Shown one piece after another: positions 1-7,709 of a stretch of DNA of 20,315 nt. Origin of the DNA: an uncultured Megamonas sp. (GTDB lineage: Bacteria; Bacillota_C; Negativicutes; Selenomonadales; Selenomonadaceae); the NCBI GenBank assembly GCA_900556715.1, contig USPM01000015.1, positions 1-20,315 on the forward strand, written 5' to 3'. The notes under the pieces were generated by a model, which was not told the origin of the DNA, did not search any database, and was given only the letters and a program-made list of their open reading frames with translations. Numbering within the stretch: the stretch's first letter is position 1; each line of letters begins with the position of its first letter. The translations under genes and the position numbers were made by a program.

Positions 1-4
1 TTAA

Positions 5-45
5 AAGCCTTATAGGCTTGTGCAAGCCACACGTTTTACGTGTGG
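5..45. other. Stem-loops flanking the distal end of the CRISPR array
   Basis: Two hairpins sit just past the terminal repeat. CCACACGT (27-34) pairs with ACGTGTGG (38-45) across a 3-nt loop. AAGCCT (5-10) pairs with AGGCTT (14-19), and GCTTG (16-20) could instead pair with CAAGC (23-27). On the minus strand the outer one reads AAGCCTATAAGGCTTTTAA, a weak terminator-like form. They could stop the pre-crRNA transcript, but the T-run is short, so the role is a guess. Confidence 0.45.
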
Positions 46-51
46 TACTGA

Positions 52-81
52 CTTTTTGTACAACGATTGTTAAAGTTAAAT
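52..81 (-). repeat. Degenerate leader-distal (terminal) CRISPR repeat
   Basis: Positions 60-81 match the consensus repeat at every base. Positions 52-59 read CTTTTTGT instead of ATTCAAAT, and all five mismatches lie there. A decayed last repeat is the normal mark of the leader-distal end and supports minus-strand transcription. In crRNA orientation the decayed part is exactly the last 8 nt of the repeat. Confidence 0.9.
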
Positions 82-3000
82 TTAATTGGTTCATTATCCC
101 CATTATTTGCATTGGATATTCAAATACAACGATTGTTAAAGTTAAATTCCCTTGCACTGCAAAAATACAATGTAAATGTGGAATTCAAATACAACGATTG
201 TTAAAGTTAAATCTTATATCACAACAGAAACTAAAAATTATTTAGCTTATTCAAATACAACGATTGTTAAAGTTAAATTTATGATTTGGTCTTTTTCAGA
301 TTTTACTTTTACTTCAATTCAAATACAACGATTGTTAAAGTTAAATTATAATTTTTTCTTTCTTTTAAACATTCCATAAGCATTCAAATACAACGATTGT
401 TAAAGTTAAATTAGATGTATAAATAATGTGTATTAGATATAATATATTCAAATACAACGATTGTTAAAGTTAAATGTCGCCCTCTTAAAAAAAGAATAGA
501 ACCCCACCCGCATTCAAATACAACGATTGTTAAAGTTAAATAAGATGTTGAAAAGAAAGTAATACTTATTTTTTCCTTATTCAAATACAACGATTGTTAA
601 AGTTAAATAAAGCAGAACGTAACCATCCAGCAGGATTTTTTACTTTATTCAAATACAACGATTGTTAAAGTTAAATTGTTGAAGGAGATTTTCCAAATTG
701 GATTCCAAAAACATTCAAATACAACGATTGTTAAAGTTAAATAAAAGAATAGTTAACAACTATTCTATTTCCTTCATTATTCAAATACAACGATTGTTAA
801 AGTTAAATTACACGAAAGATATTAATACCATAAATACCATCATCGATTCAAATACAACGATTGTTAAAGTTAAATAGAAGGTAAAACTCATAGAGAAATA
901 GCTTGTATAACATTCAAATACAACGATTGTTAAAGTTAAATTTATAGTCTCTATAAAAGCGAGCTAATCTTAAAGCTATTCAAATACAACGATTGTTAAA
1001 GTTAAATAGTGTTAAGTCCTGTGAACTACTTGGTCAGTAGGTGATTCAAATACAACGATTGTTAAAGTTAAATTACTCCAAAGCCTAGTTTTTTAGCTAT
1101 TTCTGCCTGATTCAAATACAACGATTGTTAAAGTTAAATTGTTTTTTCAAATATAAGTTTATCATTATCATAAATATTCAAATACAACGATTGTTAAAGT
1201 TAAATTTGATGAAGCTTTCATCATATTTTAAAAGCAACAATCAATTCAAATACAACGATTGTTAAAGTTAAATCTAATGTGCATACTACAGATAAATAGG
1301 AGATAAAAAATTCAAATACAACGATTGTTAAAGTTAAATAACTAAATTTTATTCTTGGATATACCAATCAACAAAATTCAAATACAACGATTGTTAAAGT
1401 TAAATACCGAACGCTTAAAAATTGACACCTAACCAATATATTCAAATACAACGATTGTTAAAGTTAAATCTGCTATTGCACTATTAATAAGCCTGGCATC
1501 TTCCTATTCAAATACAACGATTGTTAAAGTTAAATAACTATATTAGGAAGAACTATGTTAAATAGTCTTATATTCAAATACAACGATTGTTAAAGTTAAA
1601 TAAATTTCCTGTATGGATATTTTTAAGTTTTTTACACATTCAAATACAACGATTGTTAAAGTTAAATCTGCTTTAGCTAGAATAAATGCTTCTTTTCTAT
1701 TAAAATTCAAATACAACGATTGTTAAAGTTAAATATAGATGAAATAGAAAAAGAGGAAAAAGAAATTACATTCAAATACAACGATTGTTAAAGTTAAATT
1801 ATGTTCCTTTATTTAAATTACTTATTCTGGCCGTATTCAAATACAACGATTGTTAAAGTTAAATTATAATAATCCGTGGCATTGAAAGCCTGTCTAGCTC
1901 ATTCAAATACAACGATTGTTAAAGTTAAATTAGGTGGAAGATTAAAACCTGAAAGACATTTTCCTATTCAAATACAACGATTGTTAAAGTTAAATGTATT
2001 TTTTATCTTTGGTAAAAGTTGCTCAAGTTGCATTCAAATACAACGATTGTTAAAGTTAAATGAAACAGCCATTTGTTTAAATGACTGTCCCAAATTGTAT
2101 TCAAATACAACGATTGTTAAAGTTAAATATAAACACCTATATCTTGGAAGCCTTGTTCCCACGATTCAAATACAACGATTGTTAAAGTTAAATTAGGTGT
2201 TTCACCATTATTTTTTTTACCTGCAACATTCAAATACAACGATTGTTAAAGTTAAATAGTGATACTACAGGTATGTGGACAAACATTACCGAATTCAAAT
2301 ACAACGATTGTTAAAGTTAAATAAATTTGTATTGGAAAGATGCAAAATACAAACGCAGATTCAAATACAACGATTGTTAAAGTTAAATTCAAAATATTTG
2401 TTCCATGGGCTATAAGAACTACATTCAAATACAACGATTGTTAAAGTTAAATTATTATATTTTAACTCAACTTCTACAGCAGCTTTTATTCAAATACAAC
2501 GATTGTTAAAGTTAAATATATCATGCCCCGGATTAATGAAAACTTTTAACAATTCAAATACAACGATTGTTAAAGTTAAATCCCATAAGCATAAATAATC
2601 CGATTACATCAAAATCTATTCAAATACAACGATTGTTAAAGTTAAATTCAGTAGTCTGCTGAACTTTCTTCAGTAGTGCTACATTCAAATACAACGATTG
2701 TTAAAGTTAAATAATAAAATCTGGCATGATAATGGAACTTCAACCAGGATTCAAATACAACGATTGTTAAAGTTAAATTATCAGATACATGATAACATTC
2801 ATCATTAATCCTATTCAAATACAACGATTGTTAAAGTTAAATTAGAAAAGCACAAGATAATAATAATACAGTTAAAAAATTCAAATACAACGATTGTTAA
2901 AGTTAAATTAGTAGGCACATTTACATTTTTCCCATGTGGGAATTAATTCAAATACAACGATTGTTAAAGTTAAATCAGTAAAATTATTTTTGCTTACTAT

Positions 3001-4940
3001 AACATACATATTCAAATACAACGATTGTTAAAGTTAAATCAAATGACAATGCCATTAACCACTAAAATACTTGAATTCAAATACAACGATTGTTAAAGTT
3101 AAATATAAAATTATCGTTCCATTTTTCGCAAAATTCGTCATTCAAATACAACGATTGTTAAAGTTAAATGTAAGGCAAAAGCAGAAGTTCAATTTGATGA
3201 AGAATTCAAATACAACGATTGTTAAAGTTAAATTATTTATTAGTTTTGGTATTGGTATTTCAAATGTATTCAAATACAACGATTGTTAAAGTTAAATGTA
3301 TGATGCAGAAGATAAAGATATGCTACAAGGTGAATTCAAATACAACGATTGTTAAAGTTAAATTTATATCATTTTCCCCTTTTTCATTTTTTGGCCACTA
3401 TTCAAATACAACGATTGTTAAAGTTAAATTTATACATGCGTTGTTTGTGGTGCTTATGTAAGTAGATTCAAATACAACGATTGTTAAAGTTAAATTACCA
3501 ATCAACAAATGAATTTGGGTATACAGAAAAATTCAAATACAACGATTGTTAAAGTTAAATGTTAGAGTAGAAAAACCAGCAGAAGGTAGCCAAAACGATT
3601 CAAATACAACGATTGTTAAAGTTAAATTGAATGTCTTATTGTAGATTTTCCAATAAGACAAAATTCAAATACAACGATTGTTAAAGTTAAATTGACTAAT
3701 ACCGCCACGCTTGGCTTTGCGGTCTGTATTCAAATACAACGATTGTTAAAGTTAAATTATCAAGGGGGTGCAAACCCCCTAAAAAGTAAAAAAATTCAAA
3801 TACAACGATTGTTAAAGTTAAATCTACATCTATTGGTGTAATAAGAAAGAATTGGAGTATTCAAATACAACGATTGTTAAAGTTAAATAAGAAATTAATG
3901 AGTTATTAGAAGAAGAAACAAAGAATTCAAATACAACGATTGTTAAAGTTAAATGAGAGCCGTTTAGACGGCTTTTTTTATTTGAATAAATTCAAATACA
4001 ACGATTGTTAAAGTTAAATAAGTGAAATTTTATTACACAAAAAATAACAAGCAAAATTCAAATACAACGATTGTTAAAGTTAAATTTGTAATGCGTCCGC
4101 AAATTCTAAAACATAATCTATTCAAATACAACGATTGTTAAAGTTAAATTTTAATTTCTTCGTTATACTCCATGGAATTGTTGTACAATTCAAATACAAC
4201 GATTGTTAAAGTTAAATTTGAACTTGCGGAATTATCGGCAGTGCGTAAAGCATTCAAATACAACGATTGTTAAAGTTAAATGGGCAATAAAAAATTATAT
4301 AAAACTTATTTTTGCCGATTCAAATACAACGATTGTTAAAGTTAAATTACTATCTTTAATACTAGAGTAATAAAAACCAGCATATTCAAATACAACGATT
4401 GTTAAAGTTAAATCTCATACAATTGGTATTCATGTATGTGGAAATCTATTCAAATACAACGATTGTTAAAGTTAAATCAGACTCTTACTATGGTTTTTAC
4501 CTTAAGCAATGGATTCAAATACAACGATTGTTAAAGTTAAATTTAATCAATGGCGAATATGTAATGGTTAAAAATAGATTCAAATACAACGATTGTTAAA
4601 GTTAAATTTAAACTCACCCTCTGCATACTGATTGTCTAACTCATATTCAAATACAACGATTGTTAAAGTTAAATGTCCACAATGTAGACTGTATCAACAT
4701 CTTTTGGTAACATTCAAATACAACGATTGTTAAAGTTAAATACTCTATTTTTACCTAGTTCTTTGATAATGGTGAGAATTCAAATACAACGATTGTTAAA
4801 GTTAAATTGCCTGTTGTGCCTGTTGCTGTGCCTGCTGTCGCTGTATTCAAATACAACGATTGTTAAAGTTAAATTACAGAAGGGAGCCTGTCATTTGTGA
4901 ACAGTATAATATTCAAATACAACGATTGTTAAAGTTAAAT
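52..4940 (-). CRISPR. CRISPR array, 75 repeats and 74 spacers, type I-B-like, transcribed right to left
   Basis: The unit is a 30-nt repeat, plus-strand form beginning ATTCAAATAC and ending AAAGTTAAAT, separated by 34-38-nt spacers (start-to-start 64-68 nt). I counted repeat starts at 52 (degenerate), 118, 183, 249, 317 and so on to 4845 and 4911, which gives 75 repeats; all but the first look identical. No two spacers are the same. Reverse-complemented, the repeat begins ATTTAACTTTAACA and ends GTATTTGAAT, very like clostridial type I-B repeats that end GTATTTAAAT. I therefore read the array from the minus strand, with the leader at 4941-5100, newest spacers at the high-coordinate end, and a predicted 5' crRNA handle ATTTGAAT. 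The subtype is inferred from the repeat alone; no cas genes are in the window, so they lie left of position 1 or elsewhere. Confidence 0.98.
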
Positions 4941-5102
4941 GCCAGTAAAATATATACTTTTATAAATTATTATAGTTTATAAAGGTTGAAATATCAATAT
5001 TTAGGCGATTTTTTACCAGCGATTGAGATTGATTTTTTGATTTTTAATAAATCTTTTATTTATAAGGATTTCAGGGTTTAAACTAAAAAATGGCTGGTAA
5101 AA
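4941..5102 (-). promoter_or_regulatory. CRISPR leader
   Basis: This AT-rich stretch lies between the newest repeat (4911-4940) and the terminator of the next gene, with no plausible ORF. It holds a minus-strand promoter at 4969-4997. A 10-nt inverted repeat, TTTTACCAGC (5011-5020) and GCTGGTAAAA (5093-5102), brackets a 72-nt core rich in GATT and TTTT runs. Leaders normally carry the pre-crRNA promoter and the sites that direct spacer integration; the long-range inverted repeat could belong to the latter. Its right edge is my choice, set at the outer inverted-repeat arm. Confidence 0.8.
4969..4997 (-). promoter_or_regulatory. Pre-crRNA promoter in the CRISPR leader
   Basis: On the minus strand TTGATA (plus 4992-4997), a 17-bp spacer, then a perfect TATAAT (plus 4969-4974). 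The expected start is near 4962, about 20 nt before the first repeat transcribed. This is the best sigma-70-type match at either end of the array and supports right-to-left transcription. Confidence 0.8.
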
Positions 5103-5133
5103 TAAAAAGGCACTTGTTTACACAAATGCCTTT
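5099..5133 (-). terminator. Rho-independent terminator after metY
   Basis: On the minus strand AAAGGCA and TGCCTTT form the stem (plus 5106-5112 and 5127-5133), extended by part of the TTGT/ACAA segment, followed by a T-rich run. It lies 7 nt after the metY stop and keeps metY transcription out of the CRISPR leader. Confidence 0.8.
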
Positions 5134-5139
5134 AGAGAA

Positions 5140-6405
5140 TTATTTTACGTTAGCAAAAGCTTGTTTTAAGTCATCTAAAATATCATTGATATCTTCGAGA
5201 CCTACAGAGAAACGAACCATACCGCTATTGATACCAGCAGCTTCAAGTTGTTCATCTGTCAATTGACGATGTGTTTCACTTGCTGGGTGAAGAACACAAG
5301 TGCGAATATCAGCAACATGAACTTCATTGGAAGCTAATTTTAAGGAGTCCATGAATTTAACAGCATTTTCTTTGCCACCTTTGATTACAAAAGTGATAAC
5401 GCCACTGCAACCTTTTAAATATTTTTTAGCAAGAGGATAAGATTCATTGCTTTCAAGAGCAGGATACATAACGCTTTCTACTTTATCATTGCTTTCTAAG
5501 TATTTAGCAACAGTAAGAGCATTTTCGCAGTATTGTTTCATACGTACAGGTAAAGTTTCTAAACCTAAGTTTAATAAGAATGCAGAATGTGCAGCTGGAT
5601 AGCAACCGAAATCACGCATTAATTGCATTCTAGCTTTTAGAATATAAGCTTGTTTACCATAAGTTTTTGTATAGGAAAGGCCATGATAAGATGGATCTGG
5701 TTCTACTAATTCAGGGAAATTACCATTGTCCCAATTGAAATTACCACTATCAACGATTACACCGCCGATTTGAAGTGCATGACCGTCCATATATTTACTA
5801 GTGGAATGAGTAACGATATCAGCACCAAATTCAAATGGTTTGCATAAGATAGGAGTTGCAAAAGTGTTATCCACAATCAAAGGAACACCATGAGCATGAG
5901 CGATATTTGCATAACGTTCGATATCAAAAACAGTTAATGCAGGATTAGCTAAAGTTTCACCAAAAACAGCTTTAGTATTAGGTTTAAAAGCAGCATGAAT
6001 TTCTTCATCAGTAGCATCATGACCAACAAAGATACATTCAATACCTAATTTTTTTAAAGTGAAAGCGAAAAGATTTACAGTACCACCATAGATTTGAGTA
6101 GTGGAGATAAAACTATCACCAGCATTACAGATATTTAAAATAGCAAGTAAGTTAGCAGCTTGACCAGAAGTAGTGCACATAGCACCAACGCCACCTTCAA
6201 GGTCAGCAATTTTATTTTCAACAGCCATGACTGTAGGATTAGCAAAACGAGAATAAATTAAAGATTTAGTAGGTTCATCAAAAACAGCAGCAACATCATC
6301 AGTAGAGTCATAAACATATGTAGTGCTTTGCACGATCGGCATGACACGAGGTTCAGTATTTTTAGGGCTGTATCCAGAATGTAAACATTTAGTAGCGTCT
6401 TTCAT
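5140..6405 (-). CDS. metY: O-acetylhomoserine aminocarboxypropyltransferase (sulfhydrylase)-like PLP enzyme
   Basis: A 421-residue Cys/Met-metabolism PLP-dependent enzyme. The likely reaction is sulfhydrylation of O-acetyl-L-homoserine to homocysteine for methionine synthesis in the cytoplasm. Visible motifs are YSRFANPT (about 51-58), SGQAA (80-84) at the PLP phosphate site, VDNTFATP (178-185) with the Asp facing the pyridine nitrogen, and HSTSKY (200-205) with Lys204 as the Schiff-base lysine. Length and the N-terminal HSGYSPKNTEPR style fit the MetY branch better than shorter cystathionine gamma-synthases or lyases, but methionine gamma-lyase activity cannot be excluded. I chose the ATG at 6405 because AGGAGG lies 9 nt upstream (6415-6420); an in-frame extension to 6459 has no such site. 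It stands alone between two terminators. I saw no SAM or T-box riboswitch in the upstream 135 nt. Confidence 0.88.
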   Translation of the reverse strand: MKDATKCLHSGYSPKNTEPRVMPIVQSTTYVYDSTDDVAAVFDEPTKSLIYSRFANPTVMAVENKIADLEGGVGAMCTTSGQAANLLAILNICNAGDSFISTTQIYGGTVNLFAFTLKKLGIECIFVGHDATDEEIHAAFKPNTKAVFGETLANPALTVFDIERYANIAHAHGVPLIVDNTFATPILCKPFEFGADIVTHSTSKYMDGHALQIGGVIVDSGNFNWDNGNFPELVEPDPSYHGLSYTKTYGKQAYILKARMQLMRDFGCYPAAHSAFLLNLGLETLPVRMKQYCENALTVAKYLESNDKVESVMYPALESNESYPLAKKYLKGCSGVITFVIKGGKENAVKFMDSLKLASNEVHVADIRTCVLHPASETHRQLTDEQLEAAGINSGMVRFSVGLEDINDILDDLKQAFANVK

Positions 6406-6540
6406 AAAAAATAGCCTCCTTAGTAAAATATAAATTATATTATAAAACATTATAGACAAAATAGAAAGTATTTATATACATAAAGAAAATTATTTATTGT
6501 AAATATGTTTAAAAGCTGAATATATTTTTAGATAAAAAGA

Positions 6541-6578
6541 AAAAACTAGCAAGTAAAATAAATACCTGCTAGTTTTTT
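6541..6578 (-). terminator. Strong terminator between popT and metY
   Basis: AAAAAACTAGC-type arms pair across an AT-rich loop, with A-run and T-run on opposite sides, so it can act in both directions. It begins 3 nt after the popT stop and serves mainly that minus-strand gene. Confidence 0.85.
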
Positions 6579-6580
6579 GT

Positions 6581-7387
6581 TTAAACATCTTTAGAAGAAA
6601 TATATTTAATAATACCAAATCCTAAAATCAAAGTTAAAGCACAGATAAAAATTTCTTCATTTTGCGGAATACCTGGATAAAGTTCCAAGATAGAACCTAA
6701 AATGAACCCAAGGATAATTAAAAAAGTAGGTTGAGGATAATTTTGCATAAGATTTTCTAATAATTTAGTAGTTAGTAAAATACCCACAACTAGACCAAAT
6801 CCCAATGGAATTAAAAATGGTAAATAAAATTCAGAAGCTGCACGCATAGTTTCATCATATAATCCCATCAATAAAAGCATATAAGAAACGCTTATTCCCG
6901 GTAAAACAAGGGCAATAGCAGCTATAAAACCAGCGACAACTAATAATAAATAAGTATACCAATTAGTAGCATCACTCGTAGTTACATTACTGATAGGAGA
7001 CATTTCAAAAAACAGAACAATTAAAAAACCAATAGCGACATATATAGGGACTGTCCAAGAAAACTTAGTTAATTTAGCCTCGCGAAACATCAAAGGTACA
7101 CTGCCCGCTACAGCACCCATAAAGAAATAAAGCATAGGCATAGGATAAGTTTCGATTAAGTGCAAAATAGGTTTAGAAAAAGAAACAATACCGATTAAAG
7201 AACCAGCTAAAAATATAGCTAAAAAAAGAGAATTTCTAAATTTATTTTTCATAAATGAACTTACAGAAGAAATCAGTTTAGTGTAAATCCCAAGTATCAT
7301 AGCCATAGAACCGCCACTGACACCAGGAACCAACATGGTAGAACCAACAACTAAAGATTTAGCAAAAGTTACAACATAATTTTTCAT
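6581..7387 (-). CDS. popT: DUF368 membrane protein, PopT-type undecaprenyl-phosphate transporter
   Basis: A 268-residue polytopic membrane protein with about eight hydrophobic segments. It shows the DUF368 internal repeat: PGVSGGSMAMILGIY near residues 21-35 and PGISVSYMLLLMGLYDE near 163-179. DUF368 proteins (PopT) are now known as one of two broad families that recycle undecaprenyl phosphate across the cytoplasmic membrane for envelope polymer synthesis, alongside DedA/UptA. Assignment to the family is secure; the substrate is taken from family knowledge. The ATG at 7387 is preceded by AGAAGGGG (plus 7402-7409), about 14 nt away, a longer spacing than its neighbours. It is a single-gene unit with its own promoter at 7492-7520, a leader hairpin at 7432-7461 and a terminator directly downstream. 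Confidence 0.88.
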   Translation of the reverse strand: MKNYVVTFAKSLVVGSTMLVPGVSGGSMAMILGIYTKLISSVSSFMKNKFRNSLFLAIFLAGSLIGIVSFSKPILHLIETYPMPMLYFFMGAVAGSVPLMFREAKLTKFSWTVPIYVAIGFLIVLFFEMSPISNVTTSDATNWYTYLLLVVAGFIAAIALVLPGISVSYMLLLMGLYDETMRAASEFYLPFLIPLGFGLVVGILLTTKLLENLMQNYPQPTFLIILGFILGSILELYPGIPQNEEIFICALTLILGFGIIKYISSKDV

Positions 7388-7431
7388 AAAATGAAATAAA
7401 ACCCCTTCTAAAATAAAAAATAAATTGACAA

Positions 7432-7461
7432 TAAAAAAGACATAGCCTATAAAAGGTTATG
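7432..7461 (-). terminator. Terminator-like hairpin in the popT 5' leader (possible attenuator)
   Basis: On the minus strand CATAACC pairs with GGCTATG (plus 7455-7461 and 7441-7447, one G-U pair) across a 7-nt loop, followed by TC and six Ts. It lies between the popT promoter and the popT start, with no other gene in between, so it would stop the popT transcript about 50 nt after initiation unless antiterminated. Confidence 0.55.
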
Positions 7462-7491
7462 CCTAATATGAGATTTTCAAAACATACTATA

Positions 7492-7520
7492 ATTGTATAG
7501 TTTGTAAAAAATAAAGTCAA
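7492..7520 (-). promoter_or_regulatory. popT promoter
   Basis: Minus-strand TTGACT (plus 7515-7520), 17-bp spacer, TACAAT (plus 7492-7497). A perfect 11-nt tandem repeat, AAAGATTTTAC twice (plus 7530-7551), lies just upstream of the -35 and may be a protein site or simply an AT-rich UP-type element. The remainder of the 322-nt gap to dusB, about 7552-7654, shows no gene or clear signal. Confidence 0.7.
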
Positions 7521-7654
7521 TTAACAAAAAAAGATTTTACAAAGATTTTACAAAATCAAATCATCAATTGGAAAAGAAAATAAAAGACAGAAGACAGTGT
7601 AAAATAGATGTAATTTAAGAGTAGCAAGCTTAGCAAAAGTCTAGACGGAAAAAT

Positions 7655-7682
7655 AAATAAAAAGCGATGTAAAAACATCGCT
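7655..7682 (-). terminator. Terminator after the birA-coaX-dusB cluster
   Basis: AGCGATGT (7663-7670) pairs perfectly with ACATCGCT (7675-7682) around a 4-nt loop, with a T-run on the minus strand (plus 7655-7662). It ends transcription 27 nt after the dusB stop. Confidence 0.88.
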
Positions 7683-7709
7683 CTAATTTAACAAAATAAA
7701 ATCATATAA

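Noticed and set aside
52..81. Left end as leader with transcription left to right
   Set aside because: The repeat there is degenerate, no good plus-strand promoter precedes it, and the strong promoter and long AT-rich leader are at the other end.
3693..3727. Spacer with ACCGC/GCGGT as another terminator-like hairpin
   Set aside because: Only 5 bp with a 14-nt loop, within what chance gives in a 35-nt stretch.
18..4599. Several short open frames across positions 18-4599 with repeating peptides such as SNTTIVKVK and IQIQRLLKLN
   Set aside because: These are translations of the CRISPR repeat in different frames. The repeat lacks stops in some frames, so spacers without stops give false ORFs.
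52..4940. Type II or type V CRISPR array
   Set aside because: The repeat is 30 nt, not about 36. It lacks the type V stem ending in GUAGAU, and no tracrRNA-like anti-repeat is visible in the flanks.
6406..6459. Longer metY start adding 18 residues
   Set aside because: The added peptide is hydrophobic and AT-rich-derived, and the AGGAGG site lies inside it, directly before the ATG at 6405.
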